A stretch of 64,000 bases of DNA, from positions 1-64,000 of the forward strand of contig JAURVB010012643.1 in assembly GCA_033002965.1 (NCBI GenBank). The letters run 5' to 3'. Positions 11,661 through 21,824 of this stretch are shown one piece after another; the first letter of the stretch is position 1, and every line of letters starts with the position of its first letter. The DNA is from Piper betle (taxonomy: Eukaryota; Streptophyta; Magnoliopsida; Piperales; Piperaceae). A program made the position numbers and the translations under genes. The notes beneath the pieces were generated by a model that searched no databases, had not been told where the DNA came from, and worked only from the letters and a program-made list of their open reading frames with translations.

Positions 11661-14015
11661 GCCTCACTTTCGAAAGCTTTGAAATTTATACATATATGTA
11701 CAACATGGATTTCACTGCACTACATGCCTTTGCAACGCAGCAAAGTAGCGACTCATGTTAAATTCACCCCCATGCGGCACTGCCGCCTGTGCACGGCTTT
11801 CCCGCCCCTCCCCCGACGTCTTTAAAAGCTGCCTCCCCACCCTCCTCCGCCACCCCTTGGCCGCCCGCCCGCCCCATGGCCCTCGGCTCGCCCCCCCTCC
11901 GCCACCAGCTAGCGCTCCCGCCACACCGCCCCCGCCCTCCCGTGCCAAACTCGCCGCGTCGAGGGTGGGCTAATTCGAATTTTGTTGCATTTATTTTTGT
12001 GTGTAAATGGACCTAAGTGAGTATATTTATAATTATTTGATTAAATTAAATAGTGAATCTACTAAACAATGAAAAAGAAAATTTTTAACGAAATAATGGT
12101 TGCCCCCATTTCTTGTACTTATAGTTCTATCAATTTAAAAATATATATTTTCAGGTCAAAAATATTTGTAAATAGAGTCAAGGAGGGCAGAATTGTATCT
12201 GTCAACAAAGAACAAATCCAACTGCATGCGAGTATTAGGTAAGAATTAAGCCTTTGAAAGTACTTTGACTTGATGAAAGAATGCTTATTGTGACTATTTT
12301 AGTTGATTAGATTCTTAATTTTTATAAATTTTGTATTTTTTAAGAATAGACAATCTTGAAAATAAAGGAAATGCCGAAGAAGAATTAGGCCAACATATTA
12401 CAACATTTTATCCTATTGTAGAAAATGAGATCAAACCGAAGGTTGGAATGCAATTTAATAGTTTACACGATGCACTCAACTTATACACTAGTTATTCAAA
12501 AATGGCTAGATTTGGTGTACGTAAACATAATATAAATTATCATAGGAGAACAAAAGAGTTTTGTTCTCAAGTATTTGTTTGTTCTAATGAAGGACATTCA
12601 AAAGAAAATGAGTGTAAAATATAGATTGGATATGAAGATGATAATAATAATAATGGTATGAGTACGAGCAAACGATAGAAAGAAATACCGCAAAAAGGAA
12701 AAAGAGAACTTATCGTATCATTAGAGAAGATTCTCAAGCACGCATTAGGGTAACTAAAAATAAAGAGGGCACATGGAAGGTCATGCATTTTGAAGGACAT
12801 AGTCATGCACTCCTTACGCCATCAAAACTTATTTTCTCAAGTCACATAAGCATGTTACAAGTGTGCACCGAAGTTTGATTAACACATTTGCAATTGGGGC
12901 TGAAATTAAAGCTAGTGGGGCTAAAAATATCGGTTGTACAGAGATAGATATTAGAAATGCCCAGACAAAAAATAAAGAAGAAATAAAGGAAATTGATGCC
13001 TAATTATTGATGGAACATTTCGAGGAAATGAAAGAGATGAATGACTCATTTTTTTATTGCTATGAAGTTGATGATGATTGTAGATTGAAGCATTGTTTTT
13101 GGGCGGATGGAATTACAAGAAAAAATTATCAGCTTTTCTCAAATGTGATAATTTTTTACACAACATATGATACAAATAAATATGTACTTCTTTTTGCACA
13201 TTCATCGGAGTAAACCATCATAGGCAAACTATTATATTTAGATGTGTTTTTTGTGTAATGAGAAGACTGAGTCTTTTGTGTGGCTTTTAGAAACATTTTT
13301 GAAATGCATGGATGGAAAGCATCCTAAGGTAATTGTTACTGATCAAGATCCTGCAATGGATAAAGAAATTAAACAGATATTTCCTTCAACATATCATCGT
13401 CTTTGCATTTAGCATATCCTTAAGAAGGAAACTGAAAAATTAGGTGTAATTGCTCACAAAAGGGAGTTTTGTGAGTCATTTCATAGTTTAATTTATAGTG
13501 CATAAAACAAAGAAGAATTTGAATTATAATGGAGTAAAATAATGAAAGACAATTGCTTGGAGGAAAATGAGTGGTTAAAATCCATATATGCAATTCATCA
13601 AGCGTGACTGCCTGTATATAGTAAAGGTATATTTTTTGCTCGTATAAGAAGTTCGCAACAAAGTAAATCTCAAAACTCATTTTATTCAAGGTATATCAAC
13701 AAAACAAATAGCCTTATTGAGTTTATACATAGATTTGAGAGAGTTATCAAAAGACATAGATTAAACGAGGCAAAAGAATCTTATGAAAACTTATATAAAA
13801 GCCTCAAATTGGTTATTCCATTCAAGATGGAATGTAAGATGACAAAGGTTTATACTCAAAAATTTTATAAGTTTCAAGAAGAACGACAATACAGTTTTGT
13901 TTGTTGCTCATCTCATAAGAAATTAAATGGGGAGGATGTTGAACAGTACCATGTAACATACTGTAGAACTAATAAAGAGTTGGTTACGCGTGTTACTTAC
14001 ATAGGAGTTGATAGT

Positions 14016-16858
14016 TGTAAAACCCGTGACTCGAGTCAGAGTTTTACGTTACCAAACCAGTCGGTTCATCCGTTAGTTCGAGTAGAGTCAGTTTCATGAA
14101 CTGCGTGCTGAGTCGAGGCCAACCATGAGTTATGAACGATGAGAGTCAGGTGTACCTGATTATATGATGATAATGTCGAAAAGATGGTGAAAAATGAGTT
14201 ATGAGAATATATGAAAGTATGCAGTTTTTTTATGTATGTTTGATCGTAGAAATAGTTTTAGGGCGAATAACGCATTAGGACACATTAGATCATATTCGGG
14301 TAGGTTATTATAGAGCATGTCATTTGGATGTTGTTGTGTTTGTTTTATTTTATGGGATTTTTCCATATTTTTCTAGATTTTTTTTAAGGATTTATTACGA
14401 ACTAGTTATTATTTTGACTCGAGTAAGAATTGAGTCAATACTTATTTATGAGTTTGCCATTGAGGGTGTTTTTCTCCCTCCCGACACCTCCCCTTCCAAA
14501 ACCCTAGCCGCTGCCGCCCTTGAGATTCCGCCGCCGTCGCCGACATCGTATTGGGGCCGATCAACGCCGCTCCGCCCCGCTATGTCGTCGCTGTGCCGCC
14601 ACGAACAACCCCGACCACCATCTCGCCACCACGACGCCGGAATCGCCCCACAAGCAGCGACACTCTCCTTGTCGATTCGCCGCTGTCCAGGCCGCGCCGC
14701 CGCTGCCATGACCCCGACGACCACCCCCTTGACCTCCCTGACATTTCCCCCTCACCTAGCATTGCCGTCGAAGCCGGTCGTGGGCCTGATCTGAACGACT
14801 GACTACCCTGACCGAACTCGACGCCACCGCCGGCAATCATCGCCGCCACAGTCGTCCTTGCCGTCACCACCATTGGGACGAGCTCACCGAGCCGGTGCTA
14901 ACCCTTACCCCTGATTGCCCCACCAGAATAGTCGCCGGAAAACCACCGGGACAGTCATCGGAAAACCGCCGAAAGTCACCGAAAAACCGGATTCACCGAA
15001 ATTCATCGAAAATTACCTGATCTTCTGCCGAATCCCTCCGATCTAACCCTATCGAACTTCGGATGCCATAGGGTGCCGAATTCGAACCACAAATCACGCG
15101 AGGTATAATTTATTTTAACTTAATTATTTAAAAGTATTGATTATTAGAATTGCATGCTAGGATTGGTGAATTGTGTGTTATAATTATATAAATAAATGTA
15201 GAATTGATTAAGGATAAAATATGAAATTTGTTTGATTGAGTGGTGTTAAAAATGGAGGCTAAGAAACTAATTAGGGTAAATAGGTAATGATCATGATCTA
15301 ATGCAAACTAGCCTAAGTTGATTTGCTAGAATTGATATAGGTTGATGTGTGTTGATTGATGCGTGATGGATGTATGTGTGATATAGGATGTATGACTACA
15401 TCATGAGTGGGCGTTAGTATTTAGTTTCGATGTGTAGGTACGGAGTAGGAGCTCGCCGCCTAGGCACGAGGACATGCTTAGAGCTTCTACCAGGTCCGTT
15501 TAGGACTCGTTCTCTATTTTACGCTATTCTACTGTATATTTAATTTATTACATGCAGGACATGTTAAGTGGCATCTTATCGGATCCCACTTAACTCGGGC
15601 CATTTAACGAACAGTTTTTGGATTAATAACCCTTGAGGATGAGATCCCTCGAGTTTGTTTTCGAACTTTAGATCCAGTTCACGATGCCTTCGGGCCTATT
15701 GTATAAATCCCAACCTAGACCTATATATATGTATAGTTTTCACATTTTTAGTGAGAATTTAAAAAGGGAAATCTGACTACCGTGCTACGCGAGCGGGCAC
15801 GTGTGAGTTGATAGTGGGCTCTGGAATGGTGTGCGGACCATTTCATTCCCAAGGGATCCTGACAACTCCACCTTTGAGTTCCTCAAACCCGGAGAAGTGT
15901 GGAGGTTCAAGGGTACTACAATGTAACGCATGTCTAGATTTGTGGTTTCAAAGGGTACTGAAGGCGCATGCCTAAGAGTACTCGGCTCCTGTACTTAGGA
16001 CCAGGAGCAATATGGAGGACGTAGAGGGCTGAGAAAAATGAGAATGAATTGCCGCGGAAGAGATAGATGAAATGGCCAATGAAAGAGAATGATAGGGAAA
16101 GAGGATGTTGTCGACCCGAGGGTGACGACTCCCATATGTGCCCTAATGAGAGTTCTTGAGGAAGTATATGGTTTTAATTCAACAGGAGAGTTTGCTCTCC
16201 TGTGCCAGATTGATATTGGTTATTTTTCGGGCCGATAACACTCGTTACTGACGGTTTTTATATATATGTAGGTGAGAAATGCGAGGGATGAAAGCTGTCG
16301 GGACTGCGGAGGAGCAGCACGGAACCGCGCACACATGTACTTGCCACATGTAATCTATAATGATGGTGTGTTATTGCTACGTGAATGATAATTTTGATGT
16401 GTTTGTTTGGATGAATTGCTTGTTATAAAATGAACGGATAAATGTGAATGAGTAGGGAGCCTTGGAGTTCAGCCTCAGCTCAGATGGAGACAAATGAGAT
16501 AATGATGGGGTGCGTGGTAGATTGCTATGCTTTATCGTATTTTGATAATATATCTATATACCCTTATTGTGGACAGGTTGGCCCCTATTGCATTTTTAGG
16601 GGAAATTCTGTCCGTTTTTCCTTAAAAATTAATGAATTTTTATTTAAATTTCTTGCTTGTTGCATGTTTTTGTTTTACTTGCACGTCATGGCATGCATGT
16701 AGGACCGCGTTAGAACCCAATTGTTCTCCTTCATGCATTTCATGGTTGCATCCTCATCTTAAGACGCCGAGGGCAGATCCGGGTCAGCTTAACCAAACCC
16801 AATAGATTAGCGAACGGTTCGGTCACCGATCACGGGTGAGCCGAAACGGGTTGTTATA
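14016..16858 (+). mobile_element. Solo LTR no. 1 (2843 bp), Tekay-like termini
   Basis: It starts TGTAAAACCCG and ends CGGGTTGTTATA, flanked by a perfect 5-bp duplication ATAGT (14011-14015 and 16859-16863). It is one of three related copies in the window. No gag, pol or second LTR is present, so it is most simply a solo LTR left by LTR-LTR recombination. The TGTAAAACCC...GGGTTGT ends resemble the TGTAACACCC...GGGTGTTACA ends common in chromovirus (Tekay/Del) LTRs; lineage is inference. Relative to copy 3 it shows many CG to CA/TG changes, in keeping with methylation decay. The inner GC-rich segment (about 14470-14900) produces long Arg/Pro-rich ORFs that I do not regard as genes. Confidence 0.85.
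16182..16250 (+). other. Paired hairpin motif in solo LTR no. 1
   Basis: Two inverted repeats lie 30 bp apart. ACAGGAGAG at 16182-16190 pairs with CTCTCCTGT at 16195-16203 around a TTTG loop. CGATAAC at 16233-16239 pairs with GTTACTG at 16244-16250 around ACTC, with one A-C mismatch. Both recur in the other two copies with stem-preserving changes. Confidence 0.55.
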
Positions 16859-17737
16859 ATAGTAGATGCACATGTAGCTGTAAACTTTTGGAAAGCGAAA
16901 GTATTCCATGTAGGCATTTATTGTATGTACTAAGATTGAATGACGGTGATATTTTTCCTCAACTCTATATCATGAAGAGACAAACAATTGAAATAGAAGA
17001 GGAAGTTGTTTTTTATAGTGATAAAGTGGAACTTCGTGGTGATTGCAACAAAACTTTATTCTCTAATTGGGAAGAATTGCACTGTATATTCAATTGATGG
17101 ACCAAAAAGGCATATTCATCATCTGAGAAATTTGAACTCATCAAGCAAAAACTTTTAGAGATAGAAAAATTGGTAGAAGATGTGGTAGATGAACCACATC
17201 ATGGAATACAAGTACATCCACTGGCACAATCAAAGACAAAAGGAAGTGGTAAAAGGTGGAAGAGTGGTAAAGAACTTGCAATGGAACATATGGTAAAAGA
17301 TAGGCTATGCCATGGTTGCAACAAACGAGGAGTTGGGCATGATAAGTGCACTTGCCCTGCAATTGTAGTACATTGGTAATGTTGCCTAACACAAACCTTG
17401 TTTTGATCTTTGTTATATATAATTTATGTGATTATTTTCCATATTTTACTTTTAAATATATAGGCAAATCAATATTCCATCTGAAAGTGGAGTCATGGAG
17501 TCTATTCAGGGGCGTTAGAGCAGTGATGGCGAATCTCAAAATAGTGATGGAAAATGACTATGATAGCTATGAATCTAGAAGGACTATATAATCTTAGTGA
17601 TTTAAAACTTGTGTCCATGACTTGTTATTGGCTTTAATCAAACTTGACAGATTTGTAACTTGTAAGTTACTTGCGAGCATGATCTTTCATGGTTTGTACT
17701 TGTATTCATCATGTGGAAGAAAATTAAATGAGATGGT

Positions 17738-20705
17738 TGTAAAACCCACGATTCGAGTTAGGGTTTTATATTCAGAACCGGTCGGTTCGACCATTATTTC
17801 CGATTCGAGGCACTTTCAGAACACGTGTACTGAACCGACGTTGGTCGCGTGTATGAGCTGTAAGGGTCATGCGTACCCAAGTATATGATGATAACATTAT
17901 AAACACAACAGAACAGAATGAGTTATCAGATATATGAGAGTATGCCAGTTTTTTTCTTTTTATATATAGTGGATCGTAGAATTAGTTTTAGGCCGTTACC
18001 GCGTTAGGACGTGCTATGGGCAGTTTGGGTGGGTTGATAGTTCTAGAGCATATCATTATGATGTTTCAGTGATTGTTTTATTTTTTAGGATTTTTCCCAA
18101 TTTTTCTGGATTTTTGTTAGGATTTTCTACGACTTAGTTATTATTCTTGACTCGAGACGGAGTCAAGTCGAGTATTATTTACGATATTACCACCTAGTTG
18201 TTTTTTATCACCCCCGACCCGTTCTTCCTCGCCCAAACCCTTGCCCCGACGCCACCCCTGTGCAGCATTGCCGCAACTACCGTGGACACCGGCCTGCCGC
18301 CGATCATCGCCAGCTAGCCCCGCCACGGCGTCGTCGTGCCACCCTGACCAGGCCGGCCACCATCTGGCCACCGCAACGCGAGGAAGCCGCGCCTAGCATC
18401 GCGGCTGCATTTCAATCGCGTTGCCAATTTTGCCGCCGGCGACCGTCGCCGCCACGATCGGGTGGTCGCCTCGACACCCTCGACCGCCCAGCGACCCTTC
18501 CTGACTGGAGCAAAGGCCGTCGCCGCATAGGCCGGCCGGATCGAGTCACCCATCGTCGCCACCACTGTTTTGACCATTTTTCGGCGAGCCGCCAACTCCG
18601 CCGACCATGTCAACGCCGTAGACGCGTCGGGCTCACCGAGCCGGTTCCAAGGGTACCCAATACCCTAACTTTTCGGCCAGTAGACGCCGCCGGAGATTGT
18701 TGCCGGAAAATCGCCGGAACTTGCCGAAAACCACCGAACCCGCCGGAAAACTAGATTTGCAGGAATTTGGCAGATCTTCCACGGAGTTCATCCAGTCGAA
18801 CCTGATCGACTTCAAACGCCGCTGAGCGTCGAATTCAAGCTCCGAGACGCACGACGAAGCCCTAACCGTTGCAGATCGCTGACGATGTGAGGTATAATTA
18901 CCTCTGATTTAATTAGTTAAAATTGATGATGATTGTTAGTATAGCATGCTAGAATTGAGTAGTTGTCATGATGAATGTCAGACTATGAATGAAGTAAAGA
19001 TGTACATGATATGATTAAGAGGGAATGAAGGTTAAGTGATCTAATGAAGTAAGTAAATTTGAGCATGATAATCGTGTACGATGTAACTAAGGAAAAATAC
19101 AATAAAATTGGCATGAATAGGATGAGTTAGAATTATTTTCATATTTATGGTTATTTGACGGTTGATGATTTTGTGTTTGATTGTGTTGAGTTTGATGCAT
19201 CATTTAGTTAGCGGGCGTTAGTATTTAGTTTTGATGTATAGGTACGGAGTAGGAGCTCGCCACCTAGGCGCGATGACACGCTTGGAGCTTCTACCAGGTC
19301 CGTTTAGGACTCGACTCTGTTTTTACTCTCTTCTATTGTATGTTTGATTTAATGCCTGCAGGGCGGGTTAAGTGGCGTTTTATCGGATCCCACTTAACTC
19401 GGGCCATCTAGCCGAACAGTTTTCCGGATTAATAACCCCTCGAGGATGATTTCGAAAACAAGATCCACCACAAGTTGCCTTCGGGCCTATTATATAAATG
19501 CCTACCCAGCCCTATATATATGTAATTTTTGCGTTTTCAGTGAGACGAGAGATGGAGAAACCGACTGCACGTACCATGAGCGGATGTCGTGACAGTCAAA
19601 GTGGGCTCTGGATTAGTGCCAGCGGACTGTTCCATTCCCAAGGGTTCCTAACAACTCCGCGTTTGAGTTCCTCACACCCAGAGAATGTGGAGGTTTATGG
19701 GTACTATTTAGTACAGCGCATGTCCGGACTTGTGGTTCAAAGGGTACTAAAGGCGACTGCCTGAGAGTACTCGGCCTTCGTGCTCAAGGCCAGGAGAAAT
19801 ATGGAGGTAAGGAGAGGGCTTAGGATTTGAGACCAGAAAATGAAGTAAGAAAATGCCGAGAGCGGCATCAGCAGCAGCAGATCAGTAAGTTCGGGATGCT
19901 ACCGGGTCTGCAGCCCAGTGGCTCCTCAGTAGTGCCCTTCAGAGTGTTCACGTGGAGTATATGATGTTTTCTTTCATATGAGAGTTTGCTCTCATAGCCA
20001 GCTTGTTATAGTTATTTTATTTTCCGGACCAGTAACACTTGTTACTGACGTGTTTTTATACTATATGTAGGTAATAATCACGAGTTGAAGGAGCCAGCTT
20101 GGACGGAGGAGCAATGATGTCATTTGTACACATGTCAGTCGATAGAGTAATTAATGTTTTTGTTATGATGTTATTATCTTGAGAATGACGTGAAATGCTG
20201 AGACATGATATGATGTGATTAAATGCTTAAGATATGATGATAGGACGTAATTAAGTGCTAAGAGATGATGAGATGATGTGAACACGAATAGATTGCGCAA
20301 TGGAAGCGTGGTGGGTTGAGACCCAAGTTTCAAAATGAGTTACAACATGTTAGATTTTGTATTTTGTATGAATGAAATTGTTTGATATATGGTTACATAT
20401 ATATTTGCATATGTATATTTGACAGGGTGGCCCCTAATTACATTTTTAGGGGAAACTCTGTCCGTTATATTTCAAAATTTTTATTAATTTTTATCGGGAT
20501 TGTCTTGGTGTGTACTTTGATTTGCATGTCATTCATGTAGTACCATGTTAGGGTTTGTGCATTCATCAATGCATGGAGAGTTGTATCTTCATCTTAAGAC
20601 GCCGAGATTGGATCCGCATGAGTTAGGTTTGGGTTAGCCGACCTAATCGAGGCCTGTAACATGTCGGTTCGGTTCACAAGCATGAACCAGATTTGGGATG
20701 TTACA
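17738..20705 (+). mobile_element. Solo LTR no. 2 (2968 bp)
   Basis: It begins TGTAAAACCCACG and ends GGGATGTTACA, so it has canonical TG...CA ends. The flanks are a perfect 5-bp duplication ATGGT (17733-17737 and 20706-20710). It follows the same order of blocks as copies 1 and 3: a TCGAGTCA motif near the start, GACTCGAG near 18149, a GC-rich block, a GCCGGAAAA repeat block near 18700, and the hairpin pair near 19980. It is the most diverged of the three. It inserted 3' of the FAR1-like relic within the MULE. No internal retroviral genes are present. Confidence 0.85.
19977..20047 (+). other. Paired hairpin motif in solo LTR no. 2
   Basis: TATGAGAG at 19977-19984 pairs with CTCTCATA at 19989-19996 around TTTG. 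Compared with copies 1 and 3, two base pairs have changed on both sides of the stem (C-G to T-A and G-C to T-A). The second stem, CAGTAAC at 20030-20036 with GTTACTG at 20041-20047, replaces the G-T wobble seen in copy 3 with A-T. Confidence 0.6.
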
Positions 20706-20759
20706 ATGGTTCTCATGTGTTTTGGCTCTGATCTGTTTCCAAAATCATCAACATAATTT

Positions 20760-21370
20760 AAATGCTATCAGAATATATAAGAGTATGCCATTTTTTTAAA
20801 TATATAGTTGATTGCAAAATTAATTTTAAAACCGTTTACCGAGTTAGGACACATTATTTATTAATTTTGGGTAGGGACCGAATCAAGTTTTTACTAATTT
20901 GAGTTGGGACTGAGTCAAGTTTTTAATGACTCGAGTCTGGCGTTTTATTGACTCGAGTTGGGGCCTGGTCAAGGTTTTATTGGCTCGAGTCAGGACCAAG
21001 TCAATTTTTTATTGACTCGAGTCGGGACCGAGTCAAGTTTTTACTGACTCGAGTCGGGCCTGAGTCAATTCTTTATTGACTCGAGTCAGGACCGAGTCAA
21101 TTTTTTATTAGCTCTAGTATGGACTGAGTCAAGTTTTTATTGACTCGAGGTGGGCCCAGCGGCGGCGGCGAGCGGTGGTGGTAGGGGTCGGCGGCTGAGG
21201 GCGAGGCCCAGCCCCTTCCCTCCCCTGCTACAACCCGCCGCCACAGCCGGGCCCACCCCAGTCGTTGCCCCTGCCACCACCATTCCCCGCCACCATTCGC
21301 CGCCGCCGGGCCCAACTCTATATAACAAAAATATAAAATATAAAATTGGCGGCAAGGGGTGGGGGGAATA
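20760..21370 (+). repeat. LTR-like fragment with amplified 32-bp repeat
   Basis: The left part (20760-20870) resembles the solo LTRs at AGAGTATGCC, the TATATAGT block and the CGTTAGGAC region (near 17938-18010 in copy 2). From 20874 to 21150 the motif that occurs singly in the LTRs has been multiplied into about nine units of roughly 32 bp. Each unit consists of GGACCGAGTCAAGTTTTTAT followed by TGACTCGAGTC, and one unit is shortened. A GC-rich segment (21150-21330) follows, as it does in the LTRs. The fragment has no ends of its own and sits just beyond the target duplication of solo LTR 2. Confidence 0.7.
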
Positions 21371-21824
21371 AACGAGAGCCGCTGGATCGTTAGGTGCACT
21401 GCAAATGCATGTAGCGCACCACAAACCTTTTATATACAGCATATCATTTATATATCTACAAATGTGAAAGGCGATTCGACTTTATTGTGTCTCGTTAGGA
21501 CTTATTTCTTTTTGGACCATCTATAATTATGATTGAGTCTTAGCATCTATTTTGGCTCTTATTATGGACATAATAAATGTACTGGGAGATTGCAGTTTAA
21601 TTGGTGTGTTACTCAAATACTATGTTAAAAGGGTCAATAGAATTTCATCTCAAACAACTACCAACTTGGGAATATTCTAACAATAGGGAAATGGGAAAGG
21701 CTTTAGAAATGCTTTGCGTATTTTCAAAGAGGCAGTAGTGTCTCCTCAAGAAATTGATTGTTCCAACGAGAAGCACGGGGAGATGTCGTTTAATTGGCGC
21801 GTTGCTTGACACAATGTTAGAATC

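Larger units (their letters stand above)
12331..17600 (+). pseudogene. FAR1/FHY3-like MULE transposase pseudogene
   Basis: Fragments follow the FAR1 domain order. A FAR1 DNA-binding region lies around 12436-12840 (GMQFNSLHDALNLYTSYSK, then GTWKVMHFEGHSHALL). The MULE transposase core lies around 13000-13720 (VTDQDPAMDKEI carries a probable catalytic Asp). A SWIM finger (CTCSCKLLESESIPCRHLL) is at about 16867-16923. A CCHC-like tail (CHGCNKRGVGHDKC) is near 17308-17350. The gene is dead: several frame changes occur before 13000, and stops lie at 13410-13412 (CIWH to CI-stop-H), 13504 and 13605-13607. At least the first and last of these look like TGG tryptophan codons turned into TAG or TGA, the signature of cytosine deamination. 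A solo LTR interrupts it exactly before the SWIM cysteines. It may be the transposase of the enclosing MULE or a domesticated FAR1-like gene that later decayed; the inverted repeats favour the first. Confidence 0.8.
11665..21485 (+). mobile_element. Mutator-like (MULE/FAR1) element with nested insertions
   Basis: A FAR1-type transposase relic is bracketed by diverged terminal inverted repeats. Left, around 11680-11770, contains CTACATGCCTTTGCA and TTTGAAATTTATACATATAT. Right, around 21365-21475, contains the inverted counterparts CTACATGCATTTGCA (14 of 15) and TTTCACATTTGTAGATATAT (16 of 20), in the same order and followed on both sides by a C-rich stretch. Ends are approximate, and the 9-11 bp target duplication expected for a MULE was not found. 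Removing the two nested LTRs (2843 and 2968 bp) leaves about 4 kb, a normal MULE size. Left (11770-11965) and right (21150-21330) internal flanks are GC-rich. An LTR-like fragment with a 32-bp array (20760-21150) also lies inside. Confidence 0.6.

Noticed and set aside
14324..14873. Overlapping Pro/Arg-rich ORFs in solo LTR 1 and similar ones at 18141-18754 and 48920-49657
   Set aside because: They arise on both strands from a GC-rich block that has few stop codons. Copies do not keep the same frame, and no domain is visible.
17346..17888. ORFs after the FAR1-like tail as extra genes
   Set aside because: They are off-frame readings of the pseudogene 3' part and of the start of solo LTR 2.
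20874..21150. CRISPR-like regular repeats
   Set aside because: Units are directly adjacent with no unique spacers, and the genome is eukaryotic. It is a simple tandem array.
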